Below, piece after piece: positions 27,782-36,352 of a stretch of DNA of 64,000 bases. Every line of letters starts with the position of its first letter. The stretch's first letter is position 1. A program made the translations under genes and the position numbers. The notes below the pieces were generated by a model. The model was not told where the DNA came from. It saw only the letters and a list, made by a program, of their open reading frames with translations, and made no database searches. Source of the stretch: Azospirillum cavernae (lineage in GTDB: Bacteria; Pseudomonadota; Alphaproteobacteria; Azospirillales; Azospirillaceae); contig NZ_QYUL01000001.1 in the NCBI RefSeq assembly GCF_003590795.1, positions 2,373,001-2,437,000 on the forward strand, read 5' to 3'.

Positions 27782-28453
27782 ATGCCGTCACGCGAAAGAA
27801 GCCAACCAATTCGTCAACTTTTGGCTGGCGTCAAAGGCTTTCGCGCGCGCTATTACGAACGCCGCCCGGACAGCATGAAGCAATTGGTCGCCGAAGGGCA
27901 GCACCCGGAAATTCTGATGATCGGCTGTTCCGACAGCCGCGTCGATCCGGCGCTGCTGACCCAATCGGAACCGGGCGAACTGTTCATGGTTCGCAACGTC
28001 GCCAATCTGGTGCCGCCCTATCAGCCCGACGGCAGCTATCACGGCACGTCGGCCGCCATCGAATACGCCGTTCGCGTGCTGGGCGTTTCGGAAATCATCG
28101 TCATGGGCCATTCCCAATGCGGCGGCATCCAAGGCCTCATTCGCCTGCGCAGCGGCGAAGCGGTCCAGGATGATTTCGTGTCGCCCTGGGTGTCCATCGC
28201 CGGATCGGCGTTGGATCCTTACATCGACCAAGCGACCAGCCATGTGAAGGACAGCGAAGGGTCCGACCATTGGCCAAACGTGGTTGAGCGCGCCGTCGTC
28301 CGCACCTCGGTCGACAATCTGATGACCTTCCCGTTCGTGCGCGAGCGGGTGGAGCAGCGCACGCTCAATCTCCACGGTTGGTGGTTCGATCTGGGCAGCG
28401 GCGAGCTGTGGGGATTGGACACGACCACCAAGATGTTCGCGTTGATGGAATAG
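27782..28453 (+). CDS. Beta-class carbonic anhydrase
   Basis: This zinc enzyme interconverts CO2 and bicarbonate. Zinc ligands are Cys49 (GCSDSRVDP), His110 and Cys113 (GHSQCGG), with Asp51 and Arg53 forming the usual catalytic dyad. The 223-residue length fits the clade. The start at 27782 has only a weak, distant GAGG. A -10-like TATACC is near 27721. Confidence 0.94.
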   Translation: MPSRERSQPIRQLLAGVKGFRARYYERRPDSMKQLVAEGQHPEILMIGCSDSRVDPALLTQSEPGELFMVRNVANLVPPYQPDGSYHGTSAAIEYAVRVLGVSEIIVMGHSQCGGIQGLIRLRSGEAVQDDFVSPWVSIAGSALDPYIDQATSHVKDSEGSDHWPNVVERAVVRTSVDNLMTFPFVRERVEQRTLNLHGWWFDLGSGELWGLDTTTKMFALME

Positions 28454-28687
28454 GGCGCGCGCCCGACCGATCATCAAACGGATCGGGGACTTTTTACCCC
28501 AACGCTGCGCAACCAAACCCTGCGACAAAATGTCAGAGGTTGTCTTGCGGGATTGTCGAGGCAGTCCCGGCAAACCATCATGCCTTGCTTTTGCCCGAAC
28601 CGTTTAAGTTACGACTTCGGAGCGGCCCTGAGTGGTCAGGATTACGGCGTATTGCTAACATCCGGCATCATGATTGGTCAGAGTAAC

Positions 28688-29122
28688 ATGTTCAAACGCA
28701 AGACGCGGACTGTGCCGAGTATGACCGTACGCTTTATCCGACATTTTGTGTCGGCTTTGCCTCTTTTTGTGTCTTTGATTTCGCTTCTTGTCTCTGCCCC
28801 GGCATTGGCCAACGAAGGCGCGAAATCCAACGGCTGCCCATGGGCGCAAGACGTGTCGCTGGAAGTGAACGGCAAAACAATGACGCTCAACCAAGCGATG
28901 TTCGTCGGGCCGGCCAGCGAAGCCATCGTCATGGATCCCTACAAGATTTACCCGCTGGTCGATCAGTTGAAGCTGCGCATCGTCGGCCCCAAGGGACGTG
29001 AATGGGAAGCCTCGCTGACGCGGTTGGTCAGTGGCAAACGGTGCAGCGCCTTCTATGTCGGCAAGGCCTTTCTGGTGTCCGACCTCGAACAAAGCCCCGA
29101 CAGCTTGATCCTGAACCGCTGA
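28688..29122 (+). CDS. Secreted hypothetical protein, about 144 aa
   Basis: The N-terminus has basic residues then a hydrophobic stretch ending in APALANEG (about residues 17-43), a typical signal peptide. The mature part contains two cysteines (NGCPW and GKRCSAF) that could form a disulphide. I do not recognise a family. Starts at 28670, 28688 and 28721 are all possible; 28688 was chosen as the ATG that gives a normal signal-peptide length. The upstream region is less GC-rich than average. Confidence 0.65.
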   Translation: MFKRKTRTVPSMTVRFIRHFVSALPLFVSLISLLVSAPALANEGAKSNGCPWAQDVSLEVNGKTMTLNQAMFVGPASEAIVMDPYKIYPLVDQLKLRIVGPKGREWEASLTRLVSGKRCSAFYVGKAFLVSDLEQSPDSLILNR

Positions 29123-29124
29123 TT

Positions 29125-29571
29125 TCAGCCCGCCAGCGCCGCCGCCAGAACCTCCAGCAGCGGATCGCCGCTTGGCGCAAGCAAGGCCATGTTCGCCAAC
29201 GCCATGCGCGCGTCGCCGCCGGGCTGCGGCGTCAGCCCGCCCAGGGCGAACAGGCGGTCTTGCTGGATGCGTTCGGCCTCCAACTCCACCGCCTTCAGTC
29301 GCTGGTAAAACGCGTCATCCTCGGTCTTGACCCGGCGGCGCGCCGCGCGCAGCGGCCGCACCACCTCTTGCCGCCACCCGGCGATGGTCGAATCGATCGC
29401 CGCCAGCCGATCCGCCGACAACAGCGTCCCGCACGCCATCCCCGCCCAGGCGGCGAACAGCAGGACGTTGACGTCAAGACCATGACGATCCTGCAAGGCC
29501 ACGCAGGCGGCGGGAACCCCTGGCCGTCCATAGACGGCCAGGGAAAACTCCCAGAAGGGGTTGGCGCTCAT
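29125..29571 (-). CDS. TIGR02444 family protein
   Basis: The 148-residue protein begins MSANPFWEFSLAVYGRPGVP, diagnostic for this proteobacterial family of unknown function. It also has CVALQDRHGLDVNVLLFAAW, which is conserved. Its ATG overlaps the stop of the phosphofructokinase gene by one base (TGATG on the minus strand), so translation is coupled to it. Confidence 0.88.
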   Translation of the reverse strand: MSANPFWEFSLAVYGRPGVPAACVALQDRHGLDVNVLLFAAWAGMACGTLLSADRLAAIDSTIAGWRQEVVRPLRAARRRVKTEDDAFYQRLKAVELEAERIQQDRLFALGGLTPQPGGDARMALANMALLAPSGDPLLEVLAAALAG

Positions 29572-30665
29572 CAATCGCCAAAGCTGATGCTGAGGCCGCG
29601 CGCGGTCTTGACCAGGGCGCTGTCCAGCTCAACGCAGGAATAATGCGCGATGGCGTCGGTGATCGGCACGTCGATGACGCCGCGATTGGACCAGGCGACC
29701 ATGCGGTCGAACTTGCCCTCAGCGATCAAATCCACCGCGTGAACGCCAAAGGCCGAGGCGACCAAACGGTCGCGCGGACTGGGCATGCTGCCGCGCTGGA
29801 CATGGCCCAGAACGGTGACGCGGGTTTCCGCCCCGGTGGCGTCGGCGATCTTCTCGCCGATGTAGTCGCCGATGCCGCCGTAGCGCTTCTCGCCACCCTG
29901 AAGCAGTTTCTTAACCCCGGTTCCCTCCAGCGTCTTGACCGCTTCCGACACCACGACCAGGGCGAAGTTGCGGCCCGTCGCCCGGACCTCTTGAATCTTC
30001 GAGGCAATGCGTTCGATGGAATAGGGGATCTCCGGGATCAGGATCACGTCGGCCCCACCGGCGATGCCGGCGGCCAGCGCGATGTGCCCGGCGTCGCGGC
30101 CCATCACCTCCAGCACCATGACGCGCTGGTGGCTGGCGGCGGTCGGCTGCAAACGGTCCAGCGCCTCGACCGCCACGGCGACGGCGGTGTCGTAACCGAC
30201 CGACACCTCGGTCATGCCCAGGTCGTTGTCGATGGTCTTCGGCACGCCGACCATGGGAAAGCCACCCTTCTGGGCCAGCTTGTGGAGAATGGCGAAACTG
30301 CCGTCGCCGCCGATGCCGATCAGGGCGTCCAGGCCAAGCTCGTGATAGCCGCCGATGATCTCGTCGGAACGGTCCTTCAGCGTGCCGTCGGCCATCGGAT
30401 AGGCGAAGGGATCGCCCCGGTTGGTGGTGCCAAGGATCGTGCCGCCCTGGCGCATCATGGCGCCATCGACGTTCGTCAGATCGAGCGGGATGTATTGGAC
30501 AGGCCGATGCAGCAGCCCCTGCGTCCCCTCCTTGATGCCCAAAACCTGCCAGCCGTAACCGGCGGCCCGGTGGACCACCGCGCGAATGACCGCGTTCAAC
30601 CCGGCGCAATCGCCGCCGCTGGTGAGAATGCCGATGCGCTTACCGGCTGTCGTGGTGGCGTTCAT
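29571..30665 (-). CDS. pfkA: 6-phosphofructokinase, group III
   Basis: The enzyme phosphorylates fructose 6-phosphate in glycolysis. The 364-residue protein has GGDGS at 119-123 and PKTIDND at 142-148. In this family Gly at the first site goes with ATP use, while Lys at the second is shared with pyrophosphate enzymes. The combination is that of group III ATP-type enzymes. MGRDAGHIALAAG and the C-terminal GHVQRGSMPSPRDR complete the substrate site. The ATG at 30665 fits the fold start; the ribosome binding site is weak. It is coupled to the TIGR02444 gene. Confidence 0.94.
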   Translation of the reverse strand: MNATTTAGKRIGILTSGGDCAGLNAVIRAVVHRAAGYGWQVLGIKEGTQGLLHRPVQYIPLDLTNVDGAMMRQGGTILGTTNRGDPFAYPMADGTLKDRSDEIIGGYHELGLDALIGIGGDGSFAILHKLAQKGGFPMVGVPKTIDNDLGMTEVSVGYDTAVAVAVEALDRLQPTAASHQRVMVLEVMGRDAGHIALAAGIAGGADVILIPEIPYSIERIASKIQEVRATGRNFALVVVSEAVKTLEGTGVKKLLQGGEKRYGGIGDYIGEKIADATGAETRVTVLGHVQRGSMPSPRDRLVASAFGVHAVDLIAEGKFDRMVAWSNRGVIDVPITDAIAHYSCVELDSALVKTARGLSISFGD

Positions 30666-30913
30666 TGGGGGATTCCGTCCCATTTGGGTTGTTTGTCGCA
30701 CGCGGCCCCATGTTACCGGAACCGGCGTTTCCCGCAAACGGCGAAGGGACAACGGCAAGCCGGGGGCCTGCATTGTTGTCGAGCGATAACCGTTGGACAA
30801 GACTGCCGGTTTCGCGCTGCCGCTTTGCCGGAAATCTGATATAGTCCCGCGCGCCGAGCCAGGCGGCGCCACGGTTCCACCGCGATCACCACCAAGCAGT
30901 CGTAACGGACGCA

Positions 30914-31114
30914 ATGAGCGAGCAAGAGATCTTAAACGACAAGCTGGCATCCCTGCGCAGCGAACACCGCGATTTGGACGACGTCATCGCTCGCTTGGTC
31001 GAACGCGCGCCCTATGACCAGCTTCAATTGCAGCGGATGAAAAAGCGCAAGCTGATGCTGAAGGACCAAATCCTGGTTCTGGAAAGCCGCCTGCTGCCCG
31101 ACATCATCGCCTGA
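30914..31114 (+). CDS. DUF465 (YdcH-like) small protein
   Basis: This is a 66-residue coiled-coil protein with the family pattern (LNDKLASLRSEHRDLDDVI, then LQRMKKRKLMLKDQI). It is widespread in proteobacteria, with unknown function. A TATAGT element at 30840-30845 is a likely -10. It diverges from pfkA. Confidence 0.9.
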   Translation: MSEQEILNDKLASLRSEHRDLDDVIARLVERAPYDQLQLQRMKKRKLMLKDQILVLESRLLPDIIA

Positions 31115-31115
31115 A

Positions 31116-31138
31116 CGCCGCGTCATCACGACGCGGCG
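31116..31138. terminator. Hairpin between convergent genes
   Basis: A perfect nine-base-pair stem (CGCCGCGTC with GACGCGGCG) with a five-base loop lies just after the DUF465 stop and before the hemoglobin stop. No T run follows on either strand, so its role as a terminator is uncertain. Confidence 0.45.
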
Positions 31139-31151
31139 GCTTCCCCGCCGT

Positions 31152-31637
31152 TCAGGCTTCCGGCTTTTTCGGCACGGTGAAAAACTGGATGCCCATCTGA
31201 AAGCTGCGGGCGATGTTCTCCGCCTTGCCGATCAGAAAGGCCGCGCCCTCGCCGGGAAACAGCTCGTTGGCGGTTTCACGGAACAGGGACAGCCAGCGCT
31301 CGAAATGCGGCGGCTCCAGCCGCAACTGGATGTGGACCGGCATCGGTCGCCCGTCATAACGCTGGGTCAGCAGGGCGATGGACGACCAGAAATCCATCAT
31401 TTTGCGCAGATGCGGTTCCCAATCGGTGATGGCCCGGCCAAAGATCGGCCCCAGAACGTCATCATCCATGATCTTGCCGTAAAAGCGACGGACCAGCGTC
31501 TCAATGGACGCCTCGTCGATGCCCAATGCGGTCATCCGCTCTTCCGCCATGGCGGTTCGGATGTCGCGGCGCTCCTCAGCGGTTTGATCGGTGGACATGG
31601 GGTGAGGGGCCGGGATGGGGGAAGCCGCGTCGGTCAT
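31152..31637 (-). CDS. Group III truncated hemoglobin
   Basis: This is a small haem protein, 161 residues, with the group III layout: IETLVRRFYGKIMDDDVLGPIF near the start of the fold, the DWEPHLRKMMDFWSS segment, and a proximal His in PPHFERWLSLF. It probably binds oxygen or nitric oxide. An internal ATG at 31598 is an alternative start; neither has a good ribosome binding site. It diverges from the purE promoter. Confidence 0.9.
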   Translation of the reverse strand: MTDAASPIPAPHPMSTDQTAEERRDIRTAMAEERMTALGIDEASIETLVRRFYGKIMDDDVLGPIFGRAITDWEPHLRKMMDFWSSIALLTQRYDGRPMPVHIQLRLEPPHFERWLSLFRETANELFPGEGAAFLIGKAENIARSFQMGIQFFTVPKKPEA

Positions 31638-31790
31638 GGTCGGGAATCCGGTGCAGAAAAGGCGTCAATTGGTGAAGGTCGGCAGCATAGGCCCGCCCGC
31701 CCCCGTGCGAAAGGATCGGATTGTCGCAGCGCAAGACTCGGTCTTTTGCCGCCTTCTTGCGGTGGAGCGTGGGGAAAGGCCGCGACCCAC

Positions 31791-31818
31791 TGGACTCCGG
31801 CCTCACTCTTCCTATAAT
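31791..31818 (+). promoter_or_regulatory. Sigma-70-type promoter of purE
   Basis: TGGACT at 31791-31796 and a perfect TATAAT at 31813-31818 are separated by 16 bases. Transcription would start near 31825, about 30 bases before the purE GTG. Confidence 0.65.
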
Positions 31819-31854
31819 CCGCCGCTTTCCTGACCTTGTGGAAAGCGCCCCGCC

Positions 31855-32379
31855 GTGTCCGCCGAATCCCAGAACAGCACCCCGAACGGTTCGCCGCTGG
31901 TCGGCATCATCATGGGCAGTCAATCGGACTGGACCACCATGAAGCACGCCGCCGAAACCCTGACGACGCTTGGCGTTCCGCACGAGGTCCGCATCGTGTC
32001 GGCCCACCGCACCCCGGCCCGGATGGTGGAATACGCCACCACCGCGCAGGCGCGCGGGCTGAAGGTGGTGATCGCCGGGGCGGGCGGCGCCGCCCATCTG
32101 CCCGGCATGGTCGCCGCCATGACGCTGCTGCCGGTTCTGGGCGTTCCGGTCGAAAGCCACGCGATGAAGGGCATGGACAGCCTGATGTCCATCGTCCAGA
32201 TGCCGGGCGGCATTCCCGTCGGCACGCTGGCCATCGGCAAGGCGGGGGCGATCAACGCCGCCCTGCTCGCCGGGTCGATCATCGCCCTGATGGATCCGGC
32301 GGTGGAAGACGCGCTGGACGCGTGGCGCGCCCGCCAGACCGCCGCCGTCGCCGAAGAGCCGGTGGACACCCCCGCCTGA
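31855..32379 (+). CDS. purE: N5-carboxyaminoimidazole ribonucleotide mutase
   Basis: PurE moves the carboxyl group to make CAIR in purine synthesis. The 174-residue protein has the family stretches [25 protein letters not shown] and [12 protein letters not shown] (phosphate and substrate binding), with His in the SAHR motif. The start codon is GTG. The presence of purK next to it confirms the class I type. It is the first gene of a purE-purK-VOC unit. Confidence 0.97.
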   Translation: MSAESQNSTPNGSPLVGIIMGSQSDWTTMKHAAETLTTLGVPHEVRIVSAHRTPARMVEYATTAQARGLKVVIAGAGGAAHLPGMVAAMTLLPVLGVPVESHAMKGMDSLMSIVQMPGGIPVGTLAIGKAGAINAALLAGSIIALMDPAVEDALDAWRARQTAAVAEEPVDTPA

Positions 32380-32421
32380 CACCCCCGCCTGAACCGGGCC
32401 GCACAAGGAGAGCCGAAGACG

Positions 32422-33510
32422 ATGAGCCGCATTCCCACCCTGGCGCCCGGCGCGACCATCGGCATGCTGGGCGCCGGTCAGCTTGGCCGGATGACGGCCC
32501 TGGCGGCGGCCCAGCTTGGCTACAAGACGCATGTCTACGCGCCCGACGCCGCCGACAGCCCCGCCGCCCAGGTCAGCGCCGCCGCGACCATCGCCGGTTG
32601 GGACGATCTGGACGCGTTGGAGCGATTCGCCCGGTCGGTCGACGCGGTGACTCTGGAATGGGAAAATGTCCCAGTCGCCACGGTCGAGCATCTGCGCCGC
32701 TTCGCCACGGTCAATCCCGGGCCGAACGTGCTGGCGGTGGCGCAAGACCGGGTGGCGGAGAAATCCTTCGTCAACGGTTTGGGCATCGGCACCGCCCCCT
32801 GGCGCGCCGCCCACAGCGCCGCCGAGGTCGCGGCGGCGGTGGCGGAGATCGGCCCGCGCTGCGTCCTGAAATCCACCCGGCTTGGCTATGACGGCAAGGG
32901 GCAGGCGCGCATCGACGCCACGGTCGACCCGGCCCAGGCGTGGGAGTCGATCAAGACCAGCGCGGCCATCGTCGAGGGCTTCGTCACCTTCGCCTGCGAG
33001 GTCTCGGTGATCGTGGCGCGCGGCGGCGACGGCGCGATGGTGGCCTATCCGGCGGTGGAAAACCGCCACAAGGACGGCATCCTCGACGTCACCATCGCCC
33101 CGGCCAAAATCGCCCCCGCGACTCTGGCCGAGGCCGAACGGGTCGCCCGCCGCATCGCCGAGGCGCTGGATTTGATCGGCGTGCTGGCGGTGGAGCTGTT
33201 CGTCACCCCTGACGGCGGCGTTCTGGTCAATGAAATGGCCCCGCGCCCGCACAATTCCGGCCATTGGACGATGGACGCCTGCGCCTCCTCCCAGTTTGAA
33301 CAGTTGGTCCGCGCCGTCTGCGGCCTGCCGCTGGGGTCGGTCGAGCGGGTGGCCGACGCCGAAATGACCAACCTGATCGGCGACGATGTTCTGCAATGGC
33401 CCGCGCTGTTGGCCGAACCCGGCGCGCGGCTGCATTTGTATGGCAAGGCCGAGGCGCGTCCCGGCCGCAAGATGGGCCACGTCACCCGGCTGTTCCCCAA
33501 AACCTCATGA
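32422..33510 (+). CDS. purK: N5-carboxyaminoimidazole ribonucleotide synthase
   Basis: PurK is an ATP-grasp enzyme that makes N5-CAIR from AIR and bicarbonate, feeding PurE. The 362-residue protein has GMLGAGQLGRM at the start, STRLGYDGKGQ in the ATP-binding part and NEMAPRPHNSGHWT near the active site. A strong AAGGAGAG ribosome binding site precedes the ATG. Its stop overlaps the ATG of the next gene. Confidence 0.97.
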   Translation: MSRIPTLAPGATIGMLGAGQLGRMTALAAAQLGYKTHVYAPDAADSPAAQVSAAATIAGWDDLDALERFARSVDAVTLEWENVPVATVEHLRRFATVNPGPNVLAVAQDRVAEKSFVNGLGIGTAPWRAAHSAAEVAAAVAEIGPRCVLKSTRLGYDGKGQARIDATVDPAQAWESIKTSAAIVEGFVTFACEVSVIVARGGDGAMVAYPAVENRHKDGILDVTIAPAKIAPATLAEAERVARRIAEALDLIGVLAVELFVTPDGGVLVNEMAPRPHNSGHWTMDACASSQFEQLVRAVCGLPLGSVERVADAEMTNLIGDDVLQWPALLAEPGARLHLYGKAEARPGRKMGHVTRLFPKTS

Positions 33511-34148
33511 CCGGAAAACCCGCCCTGCTCGCTCTGGATCACATCACAGTGTCGGCGCGGTCGCTGGCGGACGGCGTCGCGGCGGTCGAGTCGGCGTTGG
33601 GGGTGCGGGCGCCGGTCGGTGGGGCGCATCCCAGCATGGGAACCCACAACCATCTTCTTCGCCTTGGCCCAAGCCTGTTCCTGGAGATCATCGCCATCGA
33701 CCCAGACGCCCCAGCCCCGGCGCGGGCGCGCTGGTTCGGTCTGGACGATCCGGCAAGCGCGACGCCGCCGCGCCTGTCGACCTGGGTGGCCCGCGCCGAA
33801 CGGCTTGACGAGGCCCTATCCACCATTCCCGGCGCCGCCGGGCCTGCGGTGTCGGTCAGCCGTGGTTCTCTGACATGGCGCATCTCGGTCCCGGATGATG
33901 GCTCCATGCCTTTCGACGGCGCCTTCCCCACCCTCATCGAATGGCCGACCGGCCCGCATCCGGCGGCGGCCATGGCCGATCTTGGCTGCGCCCTGCTGCG
34001 TTTCGAGGTGGAGCACCCCGCCGCCGAGGTCATCGCCGAATCCCTTGCGCCGCACCTGACCGACGAACGCCTGATCTTCCGCGCCGGACCGCAAAAGCGC
34101 CTGACCGCCCGCATCGCCACGCCGCACGGACCGCGCGTCCTGGTTTGA
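33507..34148 (+). CDS. VOC/glyoxalase-like domain protein
   Basis: This 213-residue protein has the glyoxalase-like fold pattern: LDHITVSARSLADGV, THNHLLRLGPSLFLEIIAIDP, and later a second half with LRFEVEHPAAE. Its ATG overlaps the purK stop (ATGA), so it is translated with purE-purK. Substrate and chemistry are unknown; a link to purine synthesis is not implied by the family. Confidence 0.85.
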   Translation: MTGKPALLALDHITVSARSLADGVAAVESALGVRAPVGGAHPSMGTHNHLLRLGPSLFLEIIAIDPDAPAPARARWFGLDDPASATPPRLSTWVARAERLDEALSTIPGAAGPAVSVSRGSLTWRISVPDDGSMPFDGAFPTLIEWPTGPHPAAAMADLGCALLRFEVEHPAAEVIAESLAPHLTDERLIFRAGPQKRLTARIATPHGPRVLV

Positions 34149-34316
34149 CGCACGGCGCCGCCCCGAACCCCGGCGGGCCGCGCGGATATCTCCCTGCCCG
34201 ACGACGGAAGGCGAGACCGAATCATGCGGCTTTCAACCCTTGCCGAACTCCGCTACTCTTCGACAGAAAATGGTGAAAGTCGTTAAACTTTGTTTCAAAT
34301 TTTAAGTTAGGCTCCG

Positions 34317-36029
34317 ATGACTGTTGCGCAGGACACGGCGATTCGGAAAACCTCGGCCAGCAACGCCGGGGAACGCCGCCCGCAGTCCAGCCGCGACCGG
34401 GACCGCTTTGTCGGCTTCGCCTTCGCCGCCGCCGATCTGCTGATCGAAACCGACAGCATGGGAACCATCCTGTTTTCCGCCGGCGCCCGCTGCCGCCTGA
34501 CCAAGGGCGACGTTGGCGGGTTGGTCGGCACCAACATCCTCGACGTGGTCGCCCCCAGCGACCGCAAATACGTGCATGTGCTGTTCGACCGCATCCAGGA
34601 AAAGGCGCGGATCAAACCGGCCCGCGTCATCTTCCAGGCCATCGACGGCCAGAAATTCCCCGCCCTGCTGGGCGGCTGCCGCCTTGATTCCTGCCCTGGC
34701 TCGCTGTTTCTGACCGTGCTTCTGGCGTCCGGCCCGCGCAGCAGCGCCGGAACGACCCCGGCGGGCGAGTTGCTGGACGAACACAGCTTCAGCAACATCC
34801 TGGAAGAACGCATCCTCAACGCGCGGGAAAAGGGCCTGGACCATGGCCTGACCCTTCTGCTGGTCGAAGGCTTGCAGTCGATGGTCGAAGCCCTGCCGGA
34901 AGGCGCGGCGGAAGAGGTCAAGGAGGGCATCGACGCCTATCTGCGCGGCATCTCCGCCGACGGCGACAGCGCCGGGCAGTTGGGCGGCGACCGTTACGGC
35001 ATCGTCCACGCCGCCGACATCGACGGGCGCGAGGTGCAGGGCCACATCGCCCAGATCATCCAGGCGGCGGGCGGGGCGTTGCCCGGCGGCATCCGATCCT
35101 GGACCCTGGACATGGCCGACGACACGCTGGGCGCCGCCGACGCCGCCCGCGCGCTGGTCTACACCGTGCAGGCCTTCGCCTCGGCCCAGGGCGGCGAGTT
35201 CACCATCTCCAGTCTGGAAGACGGCGCCAACCGCATGATGTCCGACGCGGTGGAGCGCATCGGCCGCCTGCGCGCCACCATCGAAAAGAAAGACTTCTTC
35301 GTCGTCTATCAGCCCATCGTCGATCTGGAGACCCAGGCGGTCCATCATCTGGAGGCGCTGACGCGGGTGGAGGGGATGAGTTCCCCCGCCGACTTCATCA
35401 CCTTCGCCGAGGATGTCGGGCTGATCTACGACTTCGACCTGTTGCTGACGCAGACGGTGCTGGACACGCTGAAGGCCTTCCGCAAGGAACCGAAGCTGCC
35501 GGACGTCGCCATCAATTTGTCGGCCAAGACCTTGATGAGTCCGATCTTCCTCAACCAATTCCAATCCGTCGTCGAACCCTATGGCGACCTGTACAAAAAA
35601 CTGCTGATCGAGGTGACGGAGACCGTCGTCGTCAACGACATCGCCAAGCTGAACGAGGTTCTGCAAAAGCTGCGCGCGGTCGGCTACCGGATTTGCCTGG
35701 ACGATGTCGGGGCCGGATCGACGTCCTTTCAGTCGCTCTACGGCATTCAGGCCGATTACGCCAAGATCGACGGGAAATTCGTGCGCGGCGCGGTGGAGAA
35801 TCCGCGCGACATGGCCATGCTGCGCTCGATGACCGACGTTTGCCGCCAGCTTGGCCTGACCTTGATCGGCGAGCAGGTGGAAGAGGCCGTTCACGCCCAG
35901 TTGCTGGCCGATTTGAACGTGCCGCTGGCCCAAGGCTTCCTGTTCAGCCGCCCATCCCGCGATTTCGCCTATTTCGCCAAGGATTGGTCGAAGGTGCGCG
36001 GCGGCGGCAAGGTCGTCTGGAAAAGCTGA
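34317..36029 (+). CDS. PAS, degenerate GGDEF and EAL domain protein
   Basis: This is a 570-residue cyclic di-GMP-related protein with three parts. A PAS-like domain lies at about 25-135 (LLIETDSMGTILF). A diverged GGDEF domain follows, in which the signature reads LGGDRYGIV, so cyclase activity is unlikely. An EAL domain closes the protein with EALTR, INLSA, EVTETV, DDVGAG, KIDGKFV and EQVE. Most catalytic acidic residues and the lysine are kept, so phosphodiesterase activity is plausible, although the usual DDFGTG and EGVE motifs are altered. The 168-base upstream gap is AT-richer and probably holds its promoter. Confidence 0.88.
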   Translation: MTVAQDTAIRKTSASNAGERRPQSSRDRDRFVGFAFAAADLLIETDSMGTILFSAGARCRLTKGDVGGLVGTNILDVVAPSDRKYVHVLFDRIQEKARIKPARVIFQAIDGQKFPALLGGCRLDSCPGSLFLTVLLASGPRSSAGTTPAGELLDEHSFSNILEERILNAREKGLDHGLTLLLVEGLQSMVEALPEGAAEEVKEGIDAYLRGISADGDSAGQLGGDRYGIVHAADIDGREVQGHIAQIIQAAGGALPGGIRSWTLDMADDTLGAADAARALVYTVQAFASAQGGEFTISSLEDGANRMMSDAVERIGRLRATIEKKDFFVVYQPIVDLETQAVHHLEALTRVEGMSSPADFITFAEDVGLIYDFDLLLTQTVLDTLKAFRKEPKLPDVAINLSAKTLMSPIFLNQFQSVVEPYGDLYKKLLIEVTETVVVNDIAKLNEVLQKLRAVGYRICLDDVGAGSTSFQSLYGIQADYAKIDGKFVRGAVENPRDMAMLRSMTDVCRQLGLTLIGEQVEEAVHAQLLADLNVPLAQGFLFSRPSRDFAYFAKDWSKVRGGGKVVWKS

Positions 36030-36039
36030 CCCCCGCCGG

Positions 36040-36216
36040 TCACGCCAGGGCGCGCGCCAGTTCCAACCGTTCGCGAGCCTCGTTCAGCGCCGCGCGCTTT
36101 TCCGCGAACGCGTCGGTCGTCACCCGGCCATCATACAACCGAAGCCGATTCAGCATGTCCTCGGCCTCGTCCAGAATGGACATGACGTCCCACGCGGCGC
36201 TCGTTTTAACGCTCAT
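36040..36216 (-). CDS. Small coiled-coil protein, 58 aa
   Basis: A 59-codon frame runs from ATG 36216 to TGA at 36040. It is preceded by an AGGGGA ribosome binding site five to six bases upstream. The product is highly charged and helical (SILDEAEDMLNRLRLYDGR, then AALNEARERLELA). Codon use is normal for the genome. It converges on the EAL gene with 10 bases between. A strong palindrome lies about 70 bases upstream of its start. No family is recognised. Confidence 0.68.
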   Translation of the reverse strand: MSVKTSAAWDVMSILDEAEDMLNRLRLYDGRVTTDAFAEKRAALNEARERLELARALA

Positions 36217-36283
36217 AACGTTCCCCTGAAATCAACCCTTGACGCCACGTCTGGTGGCAATCGCGCCTCTGCAATACGGGATA

Positions 36284-36302
36284 CCCCATATGACCTATGG
36301 GG
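36284..36302. promoter_or_regulatory. Inverted repeat, candidate operator
   Basis: CCCCATATGACCTATGGGG is a perfect seven-base inverted repeat with a five-base spacer. It is upstream of the 58-residue protein gene and downstream of the DUF599 gene. The half-site resembles that of the palindrome at 49882-49901. Confidence 0.5.
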
Positions 36303-36352
36303 CAGAGGATACGCGTTTGGCTGGTCTGAAATCGAGGGTATTTGACCTATTA

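Noticed and set aside
31576..33480. 634-codon minus-strand frame opposite purE and purK
   Set aside because: Shadow of two well-recognised genes.
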